Source: JAFDVL01 sp043736395
Lineage (GTDB): Bacteria > Acidobacteriota > Blastocatellia > RBC074
Assembly (NCBI GenBank): GCA_043736395.1
Contig: JAYTCQ010000402.1
Span: 1-61,273 of the forward strand
Direction: 5' to 3'
DNA: 61,273 bases
Shown here piece after piece: positions 23,713-32,684 of the stretch. The notes beneath the pieces were generated by a model. The model worked only from the letters and a program-made list of their open reading frames with translations, was not told the DNA's origin and did no database searches. A program made the translations under genes and the position numbers. Within the stretch, counting starts at the first letter, position 1. Every line of letters starts with the position of its first letter.

Positions 23713-24996
23713 TTAACTTAAAACCCGCAAAACCACCGGAATATCTTTCGTTGAACTTTGTTGGCGAATGTCATTTAAGGCAGCCTGCATTTTGCTTTCG
23801 CGAACCTGATGTGTCAGCAGGACAATCGTCGCTACACCTTCTTTCGTCACGCCTTTTTGAACCAGCCCGAGCAAGCTGACGCCGTGTTCCCCGCAGGCTA
23901 AGCCAAGATGCCCAATGACGCCGGGCACATCAGCCGTTTCCAAGCGGATGTAATACGCGTTGGTGGTCTCTTCAATATCCGCAATTTCTGTGGTGACAGC
24001 GTTCATGGCAGGTTGAAAATATCGGGCAAAATCCGGCAGTTTCAAAGCGCTGACAAGATTGAAAATATCACCAACAACCGCGCTGGCAGTGGGAAATTGT
24101 CCGGCTCCGGGGCCGGAAAGCATAATTTCACCCACGGCGCTTCCGTTAATAAAAATTGCGTTATTGACGCCTTCAACTCCAGCCAGAGGATGATGCAGTG
24201 GAACCAGCATTGGATGCGCGCGAACATCTATTTGGTTTTTAGCTTCGACCGGTTGGGCTAATCCAATCATTTTAATTCGATAACCAAATTCACGCGCCAG
24301 TTGAATGTCGAGATCGCTAATTTTTGAGATGCCCTGACGGTAAACTTTCCCCACTTCGACCGGAGACTGAAAGGCGAGCGAGGCCAGAATCGTGATTTTA
24401 TATGCGACGTCATTTCCTTCGACGTCGTCGGTCGGATCAGCTTCGGCGAAGCCTTTCGCCTGTGCTTCCTGCAAAGCCTCAGCAAAAGATTTTTTCTCCT
24501 GCTCCATCATCGTCAAAATATAATTTGTAGTGCCATTGACGATGCCCGCAACTTTAGAAATGCGATTGGCTTGCAAGCCACGTTGCATCGTGGAAATTAG
24601 TGGAATTCCCCCACCCACGGCAGCTTCAAAAAATACGGTAACGTTGTGACGATTTGCCAGCTCGAAAATCTCCGGGCCGTGCTTGGCAATCATTTCTTTG
24701 TTAGCGGTGATGATGTGCTTGCCGTTAGTGATGGCACGTTTGACGACTTCGTAAACGGTTCCAACGCCACCCGCGACTTCGGCTAAGATTTCAATTTCAG
24801 GATCGTCAGCCAACTCAAAGGCGTCGTTTGTGACTCTAAAGGATGCGAGGTCAAGATCGCGTGGTTTATCAAGGTCACGCACCGCGATGGCGCGAATATC
24901 AAATTGTGGGTGAGCACTCAGTAATTTGACAACGCCAGTGCCGACAGTACCGAGACCTAAAAGACCAATAGTTGTTTTCGTGGACATAACTTTCAT
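23713..24996 (-). CDS. hom: Homoserine dehydrogenase
   Basis: A 427-residue NAD(P)-dependent oxidoreductase that turns aspartate semialdehyde into homoserine for threonine, methionine and isoleucine synthesis. The nucleotide site is GLLGLGTVGTGVVKLL. TANKEMIAKHG carries a Lys near the hinge, NGTTNYILTMM and the GFAEADPTDDVEGNDVAYK signature are complete, and the C-terminal ACT regulatory domain (about 350-427) begins YYIRLETADVPGVIGHLG. Length is normal for the ACT-containing form. A second ATG at 24987 (MSTKTT) is an alternative start. Gene thrC or other threonine genes are not adjacent. Confidence 0.95.
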   Translation of the reverse strand: MKVMSTKTTIGLLGLGTVGTGVVKLLSAHPQFDIRAIAVRDLDKPRDLDLASFRVTNDAFELADDPEIEILAEVAGGVGTVYEVVKRAITNGKHIITANKEMIAKHGPEIFELANRHNVTVFFEAAVGGGIPLISTMQRGLQANRISKVAGIVNGTTNYILTMMEQEKKSFAEALQEAQAKGFAEADPTDDVEGNDVAYKITILASLAFQSPVEVGKVYRQGISKISDLDIQLAREFGYRIKMIGLAQPVEAKNQIDVRAHPMLVPLHHPLAGVEGVNNAIFINGSAVGEIMLSGPGAGQFPTASAVVGDIFNLVSALKLPDFARYFQPAMNAVTTEIADIEETTNAYYIRLETADVPGVIGHLGLACGEHGVSLLGLVQKGVTKEGVATIVLLTHQVRESKMQAALNDIRQQSSTKDIPVVLRVLS

Positions 24997-25233
24997 TTCA
25001 GGGGCTGAATTGAATTATCAAGATCGCTCAAATAAAGCAGAAAGAAAGTGCGAAGCTTAACCATCTCAGCGGCATGATGCAATCAAAAAGGAGAAGGATT
25101 GTTCGCTCAAAGAAAAATGCCAGAGCCAAGTTTTCTGGTGAAGCCAAGATTGAATGCAATTGACACGGCTTTGACGCTGGGATAAAACGTGAGAGGCGGA
25201 TTATTTTCCACTCTACATACAAGTGAGATATAA

Positions 25234-25749
25234 ATGAGAACAGTATTTGAAAATACCAATGAAACTGCAACTAGTGAAGAAGTTAAATCCAGTGCTATTC
25301 CGGTTGTATTATGGCTAACTGCGATTTTATTCGTGGTTGGAGTCTTTGTGGTTTACCAAAAAGTTTCCAAGCGTGAAATACCAGCGCCGCCACCTCCGGT
25401 CAGCATTAGAAGTCCGAAGCAAGTCAATCGGTTCTTTTATGAATTTAATGAACTGGTTCGTAATCAAAAATGGAGTGAAGCTGAACAACTGCTTTCGGCT
25501 GGCGCGAAAAAGAGACTGGCAGATTCTAAGATGACTTTACACGATGCCTTACTTGAACAGCGCAAAGGAAAAGACGATAAAGTTTTGCGTGGTGAACCTT
25601 CGACCGAGCAGCCGGAAAACCAACCGGACTATGTCAGGCAAAATAACGTTTATTTTTTTGAGAAGAATGAAACCATTTTTATTCCCTTAACAGTAGTAAA
25701 AGAAACAGTTGATGGAAAAGATCGGCTGGCAATTGATAACTGGAAATAA
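25234..25749 (+). CDS. Small membrane-anchored protein of unknown function
   Basis: A 171-residue protein I do not recognise. One TM helix near the N-terminus (PVVLWLTAILFVVGVFVVY, about 24-42) is followed by a Pro-rich linker (REIPAPPPPVSI) and a compact soluble domain containing QVNRFFYEFNELVRNQKWSEAEQLLS, so the C-terminus is probably outside the cytoplasm. The W.EAEQL pattern recalls a short helical repeat but is too brief to call. It diverges from hom and is followed by a strong terminator at 25768-25803, so it is probably a single-gene transcript. Confidence 0.7.
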   Translation: MRTVFENTNETATSEEVKSSAIPVVLWLTAILFVVGVFVVYQKVSKREIPAPPPPVSIRSPKQVNRFFYEFNELVRNQKWSEAEQLLSAGAKKRLADSKMTLHDALLEQRKGKDDKVLRGEPSTEQPENQPDYVRQNNVYFFEKNETIFIPLTVVKETVDGKDRLAIDNWK

Positions 25750-25767
25750 GCCAAAAAATACACAAAT

Positions 25768-25803
25768 AAAAAGCGCCGAATGAGAAATCATTCGGCGCTT
25801 TTT
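25768..25803 (+). terminator. Bidirectional intrinsic terminator
   Basis: A perfect 13-bp GC-rich stem, AAGCGCCGAATGA with its complement, has a GAAA tetraloop (25784-25787) and a T-run on the plus side. Three A residues on the other flank make it usable in both directions. It separates the plus-strand small membrane protein from the convergent FecR-like gene that ends at 25838. Confidence 0.93.
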
Positions 25804-25837
25804 ATTTGAACGATAGTTCGATGAATCGTTAACTCAC

Positions 25838-27049
25838 TTACTGATTACGACCTCCGACTGTCCGCGAAGTGTCACCGCCACGTCCGCCATCACTAGTACT
25901 GCCACGGTCTGATGACACAGGAGATTCAACCCGACTCGGAGGAGGTGGTGAATATGAAGGAGAGGGCGACGAAGAAGACCGATCATAATTGCCCCCGCGT
26001 GAATAGGAGGAATTATCATCAGAAGAAGAGCGTGAATAATTTGAATTGTTGTTTGAGTATGACGGTCTGGCATACGGCTCAACATTGCGACTTTGAACAT
26101 CGGTACGGCTGGTTTGAACGCGATCACCGCCTCGATTACTGTCAGTCACACGTGAAGGAACATTCGCGGCTGATGAGCCACCAGTACTCCCGTAGTAGCC
26201 ATTGTTGTAACCACCGCTGGGATAGTAGTAACACATATCACAGTTATAATAACTGCGATAAAATCCAAAACCATAACCGTTCAGGAACATCCAGGAAGAA
26301 GGAATATATGTGTAGCCGTTTGATAACGGATCATAAATCCAGCCTGAAAGCATTGAACTACGCGAACGTGATCTTTGCAGGACTGAAATATTAGCGGCTA
26401 CCAGTTGTTCAGATCGGAGATAACTCCATTGATCAAACGCATCAAAAACTTTTGAGCTGAGCTTGGCAGTTTGCGGCTGACTATCACCAATCAAGCGATA
26501 AACCTTACTGTTGCCGATTTTTTTGGCACTGCCGGAAAGGGTTTGCTCACGCGTCCCAATAAAGGCTTCACCGCGGCGAACGCTGATAGCTACATCAGTT
26601 CCACTAACGTCAAAGCGGTAAATCCCAACCTTGTTAAGCGTAACAACGGTGCGTGGAGTCCCAATTTCCATCGGCACTTTTTTATCAATTTCTCCCACTT
26701 CGAGAATTGCTGAGCCACGGATGACATCAAAGCGCGTGTTGTCCAGCGAAGTGCGAATGGCTTTGATCTCAGTTTTCTCATTCATCCGAAGGTATGAGCC
26801 AGGTGCAAGCAACAACTCAGCGTTGCTGTCAGCATCTGTCACGATGGAATCGCCCTCATTCATTTGCGAACCCATCGAGGCTTTGCTCACGGCTTCCAGG
26901 CTATTATCAGCCTGATTCACTGTGACTTTGCCTTCAACACGATTGATAAAACCAGCTTTGCTGGAAATTAGGTATTGGGCTTGAACTGAGAAACAGAAGA
27001 TCAAAAGCGCTACGGATAACAGTGCATAACGAGAAAATATTCTTTGCAT
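25838..27049 (-). CDS. Secreted FecR-domain protein with Ser/Asn/Gly/Tyr-rich tail
   Basis: A 403-residue protein with a signal peptide (YALLSVALLIFCFSVQAQ). The N-terminal half (about 30-190) looks like a FecR-type beta domain: GFINRVEGKVTVN, EGDSIVTDADSNAELLLAPGSYLRMNE, TRFDVIRGSAILEVGE and VVTLNKVGIYRFDVSGTDVAISVRRGEAFIG. In FecR proteins this domain senses or transmits signals at the envelope; other secreted members have unknown roles. The C-terminal 200 residues are Gly/Tyr/Ser/Asn/Arg-rich and low complexity, with an NGYGFGFYRSYYNCDMCYYY segment holding a CDMC pair, so the tail may be a sticky surface part. GGAGGGA lies 4 nt before the ATG. Confidence 0.82.
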   Translation of the reverse strand: MQRIFSRYALLSVALLIFCFSVQAQYLISSKAGFINRVEGKVTVNQADNSLEAVSKASMGSQMNEGDSIVTDADSNAELLLAPGSYLRMNEKTEIKAIRTSLDNTRFDVIRGSAILEVGEIDKKVPMEIGTPRTVVTLNKVGIYRFDVSGTDVAISVRRGEAFIGTREQTLSGSAKKIGNSKVYRLIGDSQPQTAKLSSKVFDAFDQWSYLRSEQLVAANISVLQRSRSRSSMLSGWIYDPLSNGYTYIPSSWMFLNGYGFGFYRSYYNCDMCYYYPSGGYNNGYYGSTGGSSAANVPSRVTDSNRGGDRVQTSRTDVQSRNVEPYARPSYSNNNSNYSRSSSDDNSSYSRGGNYDRSSSSPSPSYSPPPPSRVESPVSSDRGSTSDGGRGGDTSRTVGGRNQ

Positions 27050-27201
27050 GGCGTCCCTCCGAATGGCAACAAATTATTAATTCAAATTGCCGGAAAAGCT
27101 TCATCTCAGAAGCACTTGGGTTGAAAGGGAAATACGGGTATTAAATATACTCGCTTATAATTAATCATGCCAGTTATTTTGATAAGAAATTTAAAGATTA
27201 T

Positions 27202-28008
27202 TTACGGGAGGATTGAATGCAAAAAATAATGGGTCATTGCAAACAAAGCAACTCCAACAAAGATCAAAATGGAGGGTTTCCAACCTCGTTCACGATTCAC
27301 TTCCGGGATTAAATCCGAGGCAGCAATATAAATCGTAGCTCCGGCTGAAAGTGGCAGGGCATATCTTATGGCGTTTTGTACTAACGCGACTGAAAATATC
27401 CCGGCAAAAGTTGCCGTGGCGATTAAAAAAGTCGCCTGAATTGCGGCTTTGCGGGTACGACCAGCACTTAGCATAATCGAAGCAACGGTGAACCCTTCCG
27501 GTACTTTATGCAAAAGAACTGCAATAAAAAGAATTAGTCCTAATCTAAAACTGATTAATAAACCCGAAGCAATCGTGACACCATCGAAAAAAGCGTGAAT
27601 GCCTAAAGCGAAAACTGCTGTTAGTGCTACGCCGTGCCGTTGTATTTCTTCGTGATGCACTTCCTCGCCAAAATGAAAATGCGGGGCAATCGTGTGCTCT
27701 GCAAACTGAATGATCAGATAACCGGCTAAAAGCCAGATGAAAGCTTCGCTTCCGGCCTGTTGGAAAATTTCAGGGATCGCTTCAAGGATGACTGCAGCCA
27801 GCATGTAGCCAGCCCCTAAAGCCAGTAGTTTTTTTAGACGATCATGAGAAGTAGTTTTTGAACGGGCGATTAGCCACCCACCCAGCAGGTTTCCAGCTGC
27901 GGCCATCAATCCAAAGAGAATAAGTTGAGTTGTTTGAAGCATTAAAAAATTCGTGCTCATTAAAGCTGCCAAGCAAGATACAAGCAAGATCAAAAATTGC
28001 CAAGACAT
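27202..28008 (-). CDS. ZIP-family metal transporter
   Basis: A 268-residue eight-TM ZIP-type transporter, predicted to bring Zn2+, Fe2+ or Mn2+ into the cytoplasm. The metal pathway residues are in TM4 and TM5: ALGIHAFFDGVTIASG and LHKVPEGFTVASIML. A His-rich loop HFHFGEEVHHEEIQRHG is placed between TM3 and TM4, as is common. Start: ATG at 28008 is chosen; a TTG start at 28050 would add 14 residues and has no better ribosome site. It diverges from the dcw cluster, whose promoter is 150 bp away. Confidence 0.87.
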   Translation of the reverse strand: MSWQFLILLVSCLAALMSTNFLMLQTTQLILFGLMAAAGNLLGGWLIARSKTTSHDRLKKLLALGAGYMLAAVILEAIPEIFQQAGSEAFIWLLAGYLIIQFAEHTIAPHFHFGEEVHHEEIQRHGVALTAVFALGIHAFFDGVTIASGLLISFRLGLILFIAVLLHKVPEGFTVASIMLSAGRTRKAAIQATFLIATATFAGIFSVALVQNAIRYALPLSAGATIYIAASDLIPEVNRERGWKPSILIFVGVALFAMTHYFLHSILP

Positions 28009-28160
28009 CAGAGTGGAAAAACTACAATGCAAAAAAACTGCCACCTTCAAAAAAGATAGCCAGAGAAGGTTTTAACCAAAAAATACATGCATAGTCAAAT
28101 CAACAAGTTAGCTCAAGTGACTTGAAGCGAAAAATTAATGGTAAAATATTGCAAATTCCC

Positions 28161-28189
28161 TTGACATCCCAAAATAGGTGACTTAAACT
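28161..28189 (+). promoter_or_regulatory. Predicted promoter of the dcw cluster
   Basis: A perfect -35 TTGACA (28161-28166) is followed after 17 bp by TAAACT (28184-28189) as the -10 (four of six consensus bases). The predicted start, near 28196, lies just upstream of three 10-bp-phased MraZ-like boxes. Confidence 0.75.
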
Positions 28190-28200
28190 GCCCTCATTCA

Positions 28201-28230
28201 GTGGAATGAAGTGGGCTAAAGTGGTAAGAA
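28201..28230 (+). promoter_or_regulatory. MraZ operator (three 10-bp direct repeats)
   Basis: GTGGAATGAA, GTGGGCTAAA and GTGGTAAGAA follow each other without a gap. This gives three TGGNN boxes at 10-bp spacing, the pattern known for MraZ binding sites upstream of dcw clusters, with a 5-bp spacer between boxes. The middle box TGGGC is the best fit. The site lies just downstream of the promoter, so MraZ would repress its own operon. Confidence 0.85.
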
Positions 28231-28369
28231 TTAGTAACTTAGAAGTTCTGATTGAAGAACTACTTGAAGTCATAAGCGTTTGATTAGTAAGTGCTTAGTA
28301 TTCGTACTCGGCAGATTAAGCGGTTCATAACTCCCCGAATTTAAATAACTTTCAGGAAAGCTATTGCAG

Positions 28370-28813
28370 ATGCTGAGAGGAAGCTACACAGCGACAATTG
28401 ATGATAAAGGGCGGGTAAAAGTTCCAGCGAGCTTCCAGCGATCTTTGAATGAAATTTACGGCAAGACGGAATTTTACATTACCAGTCTGGACGGCGAATG
28501 TGCGCGAATTTACCCATTATCTGAATGGGAGATTATTGAGAACAAGCTGGCTTTACTTCCAAGCATGGATCCGGCAAAGCGCAAATTTCTAGACCGGGTA
28601 AATTATTACGGGCAAGTGCAATCTCTGGATGCGCAAGGGCGTCTGCTGATTCATCAGTTACTGAGAGGCACGGCGGAATTGCTTGGTGAGGTGACGGTTT
28701 TTGGTTATTTGAATTATCTGGAAATCTGGAGCGCCGATCGGTTTCGAAGTACGCGGCTTAGTGCTGCCTTTACCGATGAAGATTCGGAAGCGATTGCTCG
28801 ACTGGGAATTTAA
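28370..28813 (+). CDS. mraZ: Transcriptional regulator MraZ
   Basis: A 147-residue protein with two AbrB-like MraZ domains; it binds the operator upstream and regulates the cluster. The first domain has MLRGSYTATIDDKGRVKVPA and the second QSLDAQGRLLIHQLLRGTAELLGEVTVFGYLNYLEIW. Both carry the DxxGR DNA-contact motif. The start is set at 28370 since typical MraZ proteins begin M[LF]RG; a TTG at 28364 is an alternative. It is the first gene of the cluster, 140 bp after the boxes, with AGGAAAG upstream. The last codons come 5 bp before rsmH. Confidence 0.95.
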   Translation: MLRGSYTATIDDKGRVKVPASFQRSLNEIYGKTEFYITSLDGECARIYPLSEWEIIENKLALLPSMDPAKRKFLDRVNYYGQVQSLDAQGRLLIHQLLRGTAELLGEVTVFGYLNYLEIWSADRFRSTRLSAAFTDEDSEAIARLGI

Positions 28814-28818
28814 AAATT

Positions 28819-29766
28819 ATGTCCCCGGCACCCGAAGAAATTCATTTTCCGGTCATGCTCAACGAAGCGCTTGAGGCGCTTAATGTGACAGCAGGCGGGT
28901 TGTTTGTGGATGCTACGCTGGGAATGGGTGGTCACTCTGAAGCCATCTTGCAGGCATCACCGAAAAATCGGGTGATCGGTTTAGACCGAGATGGAGAGGC
29001 TCTTGAAATTGCTAAAAGCCGATTAGAAAGATTTGGAGAGCGCTTCATTGCCATCCAGTCTGATTATCGCCAGATAAAGAATGTGTTGCTTGAAAACGAG
29101 ATTACAGAAGTCAACGGGATTTTGGCAGATTTAGGCATCTCTTCGTATCAGTTGGATACGCCGGGCCGGGGCTTCAGCTTTCGATTTAGTGAAGATTCTC
29201 CGCTGGATATGAGAATGGATCGCGGAGAAGAAGAGACCGCCGCAGATTTAGTAAATAGTCTTGGCGAGCGAGAACTGGCAGATTTGATTTTTGAATATGG
29301 TGAAGAGCGCGCATCACGAAGAATAGCCCATCGGATAGTTCAGGCCAGAGTCAAAACACCGATTACGACTACGAAGCAATTAGCAGATTTAGTAATTAGT
29401 GCGGTTCACCAAAAAGGTCATTGGAAGATTCACCCGGCGACCAAAACATTTCAGGCATTACGCATAACAGTGAATCGTGAATTGGAAGGAATGGGGGAGT
29501 TCATTGCGGATGCGGTGGATTTACTCGCTAAGGATGGGAGGGTGGTAGTGATTACTTTTCATTCGCTTGAAGACAGGCTCATCAAGCAATCATTGAAATA
29601 TCAATCAGGATATTGTCTCTGCTCCCCTCAATTACCTGATTGTCGCTGTGGCGCCACACGTCGAGTTGAACTTCTCAGTAGTAAGCCCATTCAACCCAAT
29701 GCCAGTGAAGTCGCAGTTAACGCACGTTCTCGGAGTGCGAAGCTTCGAGCAGGTAAAAAGCTGTAA
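28819..29766 (+). CDS. rsmH: 16S rRNA N4-methylcytidine (C1402) methyltransferase
   Basis: A 315-residue SAM-dependent enzyme that methylates N4 of C1402 in the 16S rRNA decoding region. The family hallmark HFPVMLNEALEALNV is at the N-terminus; VDATLGMGGHSEAIL is the SAM-binding loop, GFSFRFSEDSPLDMRMD and the HPATKTFQALRITVNREL block follow, and FHSLEDRLIKQ is near the C-terminus. Length is normal. It is the usual second gene of dcw clusters. A CxCx-type end, CLCSPQLPDCRCGA, is present, as in several members. Confidence 0.96.
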   Translation: MSPAPEEIHFPVMLNEALEALNVTAGGLFVDATLGMGGHSEAILQASPKNRVIGLDRDGEALEIAKSRLERFGERFIAIQSDYRQIKNVLLENEITEVNGILADLGISSYQLDTPGRGFSFRFSEDSPLDMRMDRGEEETAADLVNSLGERELADLIFEYGEERASRRIAHRIVQARVKTPITTTKQLADLVISAVHQKGHWKIHPATKTFQALRITVNRELEGMGEFIADAVDLLAKDGRVVVITFHSLEDRLIKQSLKYQSGYCLCSPQLPDCRCGATRRVELLSSKPIQPNASEVAVNARSRSAKLRAGKKL

Positions 29767-29832
29767 ATTTGCTCACCAGTAACTGTAGGCAGCCCCGTTT
29801 TTCTAACAGCCCGAATCGGAGGAATTACAAAC

Positions 29833-30408
29833 ATGACTTATCGTCCACAAATCCAAAATGGTCAGGTCGTTAAACGACCACGTCCTGCTTCATCACATCA
29901 ACACAATAGTTGGACTCAACATTCAGCGGCACAACCAACAACTCGACGTTATCCAACGGCTTCGGCGACCGCGACTATGGCTCCGGTCTGGTCTGGAATT
30001 TCGTTTGGAGAATTGGCGCATAACGGATTGGGCGTCTTGGGACTGGACGAAAAAATTTCTACTACTGAAGTCAAAACACGGGCTGCCGGTAAGACCATGA
30101 CTCGCCTGGGATTAATGGGCGGTTTGATTAGTTGCGGTTTATTAGTTGTGTCTGGCTTTGTTTTTAGCTTGCGAGATCATTTCAAGGCACATGCCATGGG
30201 GCGCGAGGAAGTCGGAATGCGCCGCGCATTAGATCAATCACAAGCCGAGCAGCGCGGGCTGGAGTATGAGTTAGGACAAGCGATCAGCCCACAGGCAATT
30301 GACCAGACAGCACGTCAATACGGCTTAGCTCCGGTTGCGCTTGATCTGAAAAGTAAAGTAATCGTTCCGGCTCAGAGCGATAAAAAAACTGTTCAGGATA
30401 AACACTAA
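29833..30408 (+). CDS. ftsL: FtsL-like division protein
   Basis: A 191-residue protein with one TM helix (LGLMGGLISCGLLVVSGFVFSL, about 92-113) followed by a coiled-coil-like segment (REEVGMRRALDQSQAEQRGLEYELGQ) and a short C-terminal domain. This order and the position between rsmH and ftsI fit FtsL, a bitopic divisome protein that works with FtsB and FtsQ. FtsL is poorly conserved in sequence, so the call rests on layout and synteny. The N-terminal cytoplasmic part is long (about 90 residues, Gln/Ser/Thr/Pro-rich), whereas E. coli FtsL has about 35. GGAGGA lies 9 nt before the ATG. Confidence 0.82.
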   Translation: MTYRPQIQNGQVVKRPRPASSHQHNSWTQHSAAQPTTRRYPTASATATMAPVWSGISFGELAHNGLGVLGLDEKISTTEVKTRAAGKTMTRLGLMGGLISCGLLVVSGFVFSLRDHFKAHAMGREEVGMRRALDQSQAEQRGLEYELGQAISPQAIDQTARQYGLAPVALDLKSKVIVPAQSDKKTVQDKH

Positions 30409-30441
30409 AACAAACTTGCGAAGATTTAGTTTAAGGCTCCG

Positions 30442-32595
30442 ATGGCATCCAAGCGAAAAAAGAAAAACAAACTGACAGGTGGACACGGCTTAATTGCGTG
30501 CTTACTGATTGCGTGGATGGGAGTCATTATCTGGCGGCTGGCATATCTGCAAATCATGCAGCCGCAGAATTACGTGAATACGTCAGTCGCTCAACGTGAG
30601 AAGACTGAAAGAATTGAGGCTTTTCGCGGTGAGATTGTTGACCGTAATGGAGCTGTCCTGGCGAACAGTACAGATACAGATTCTGTTTTAGCTGACCTTT
30701 ATCAAGTCAAAGAAGACACACAGGCGCAGATCATCAAGACACTGGCACCAATCTTAAATACCAGTGAAAACGATCTCCGGCGCAAATTTAATTCTGGTAG
30801 CAAGGCTCCTGTGCTGGCCAGACAGGTTGATGTTCAGGTTTCACAAAATATTCGAACTTCGATGGAGGAGGCAAAACTTTCCGGTATCAAAGTGATCCGG
30901 GAAACACAGCGTCGCTATCCGAATGGAACTTTGGCCTCGCATATTTTAGGTTTTGTAAACGGAGAAGAGAAAGGCGTAGGTGGCCTGGAATTACAGTTAG
31001 ATAAGCGTTTAAAAGGGCAGGATGGTCAAACGACATACGAAAAAGATGCGGTCGGAAAACCATTTGCCAGAGCTGAAAAAGATGCGTTAGCTGGAGCGCG
31101 TGTCATCACGACCATTGATACCGCATTGCAGAGTCAGGTTGAATTTGCGATAGCACAGGCATTGGATGAAACCAAAGCCGACAGCATCAGTGCCATTGTG
31201 ATGGATCCGAAAACCGGCGAGATTCTGGCCATGGCGAATGCGCCGACATTTGATCCGTCAGCTCGCTGGAGCGGGACTGATCAGGAAGCCCTGCGCCGCA
31301 ACCGTGCGATTTCCGATATTTACGAACCTGGCTCAGTTTTCAAAATCGTTGGATATTCAGCTGCAATCGAAGAAGGATTAGTTAGCCCTGAAGAGAAAAT
31401 ACGTTGTAATGGCTCCGTCACAATTGGGAATCGAGTCATCAAAGATGAGCATTGCCACGGTGAATTGACGTTATCACAAGCTTTGGCGAAATCCTCAAAT
31501 ACGGGCGCGATCTATGTAGCCAGAAAAGTTGGCGATGAAAAGATGGCAGAGTATATTTCGCGGTTTGGCTTCGGTCATCGGACAGGAATTGATTTACCGG
31601 CGGAAGCAGTTGGATTAGTTCGTCCGCTTGAAAAATGGCAGGCAACTTCGATTGGTTCAATTGCGATTGGCCACGAAGTTGGAATTACCGCTTTGCAGGC
31701 TGTTTCCGCCATGGCGGCGATTGGCAATGGTGGTGAATGGGTCAAGCCTCACGTGATTAAACGCATCGTCACAGGTGATGCCGGGGAGCGTCTTCTATGG
31801 GAATCGGAACGACAGGCGCGGCGCGTGATCAGTCAACAAACAGCGAGTGCAATTACTTCAATGCTGGAAGGCGTAGTCGAAAGCGGAACAGCAAGTCATG
31901 CCGTTCAACTGGGCGGATATACAGCAGCAGGTAAGACCGGAACTGCCCAGAAAATCATTGGTGGCAGATATTCAGATACAGCGTATGTGGCTTCGTTTGC
32001 CGGGTTCGTACCTGCTGTCAATCCACGCTTTGCAATTATTGTTACGATTGATAATCCGAAAGGCGCGCATCAGGGCGGACAAGTCGCAGCACCAATTTTT
32101 AGTCGTATCGCGCAGTCGGCATTAGTTGGATATGATGTCTTACCAGATAACGAGAAGGCTAAGCAGGGAATTACTGAACTGGAAAGACGTTACAAAGAAA
32201 AACCAGGCGATTGGAATTGGCAACCTGAGGCAACTCCGGCGGCAACTCCGAAAGCGACTAAGGCATTTGTGGCGGCAATTCCAAGTCCAACGATCAAGCC
32301 CAGTGTGAAGCCAAGCGCTTCGCCTGCCCCGTCTGTCAAACTTAAGGCAACACCGCTGCCAGTCCTGAAATTGCCGACTCCGGCGCCTGCGAAGCCCGTT
32401 GTGACAGTGAAAAATGTGCCGGACAAACCAAAGCCGCAACCAGTGCTGAATAGCGGCCCAAATGTAATTGGGCGAGGCCTGCGAGAGGTCGCGAGTATGT
32501 GCAGTCAAGCGGGATTAAAATTACGCGCCATTGGTTCAGGGACTGCGCGTAGTCAGCATCGTCAAGGCGACACATTAGTAGTTGAATTTAAATAA
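30442..32595 (+). CDS. ftsI: Septal transpeptidase (class B PBP) with PASTA domain
   Basis: A 717-residue penicillin-binding protein that cross-links septal peptidoglycan. One N-terminal TM (GLIACLLIAWMGVIIWRL, about 16-33) is followed by the dimerisation domain (RGEIVDRNGAVLA), then the transpeptidase domain with active-site Ser298 in EPGSVFKIV (SxxK), the SxN motif Ser351-Ser352-Asn353, and KTG at 498-500. Residues about 590-670 are Pro/Thr/Ala/Lys-rich, and the end (VIGRGLREVASMCSQAGLKL...) is a single, somewhat degenerate PASTA-like domain. This long tail is more typical of Firmicutes and Actinobacteria than of enterobacteria. It is the fourth gene of the cluster. Confidence 0.94.
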   Translation: MASKRKKKNKLTGGHGLIACLLIAWMGVIIWRLAYLQIMQPQNYVNTSVAQREKTERIEAFRGEIVDRNGAVLANSTDTDSVLADLYQVKEDTQAQIIKTLAPILNTSENDLRRKFNSGSKAPVLARQVDVQVSQNIRTSMEEAKLSGIKVIRETQRRYPNGTLASHILGFVNGEEKGVGGLELQLDKRLKGQDGQTTYEKDAVGKPFARAEKDALAGARVITTIDTALQSQVEFAIAQALDETKADSISAIVMDPKTGEILAMANAPTFDPSARWSGTDQEALRRNRAISDIYEPGSVFKIVGYSAAIEEGLVSPEEKIRCNGSVTIGNRVIKDEHCHGELTLSQALAKSSNTGAIYVARKVGDEKMAEYISRFGFGHRTGIDLPAEAVGLVRPLEKWQATSIGSIAIGHEVGITALQAVSAMAAIGNGGEWVKPHVIKRIVTGDAGERLLWESERQARRVISQQTASAITSMLEGVVESGTASHAVQLGGYTAAGKTGTAQKIIGGRYSDTAYVASFAGFVPAVNPRFAIIVTIDNPKGAHQGGQVAAPIFSRIAQSALVGYDVLPDNEKAKQGITELERRYKEKPGDWNWQPEATPAATPKATKAFVAAIPSPTIKPSVKPSASPAPSVKLKATPLPVLKLPTPAPAKPVVTVKNVPDKPKPQPVLNSGPNVIGRGLREVASMCSQAGLKLRAIGSGTARSQHRQGDTLVVEFK

Positions 32596-32684
32596 GAGTC
32601 AGTTTCGGGTTTTACGTTTCGAGGTGCTGGCTCACAAATTATCTGTTGAAAACGAGTTATGTTTTCTTCTCGAAACGCAAGACT

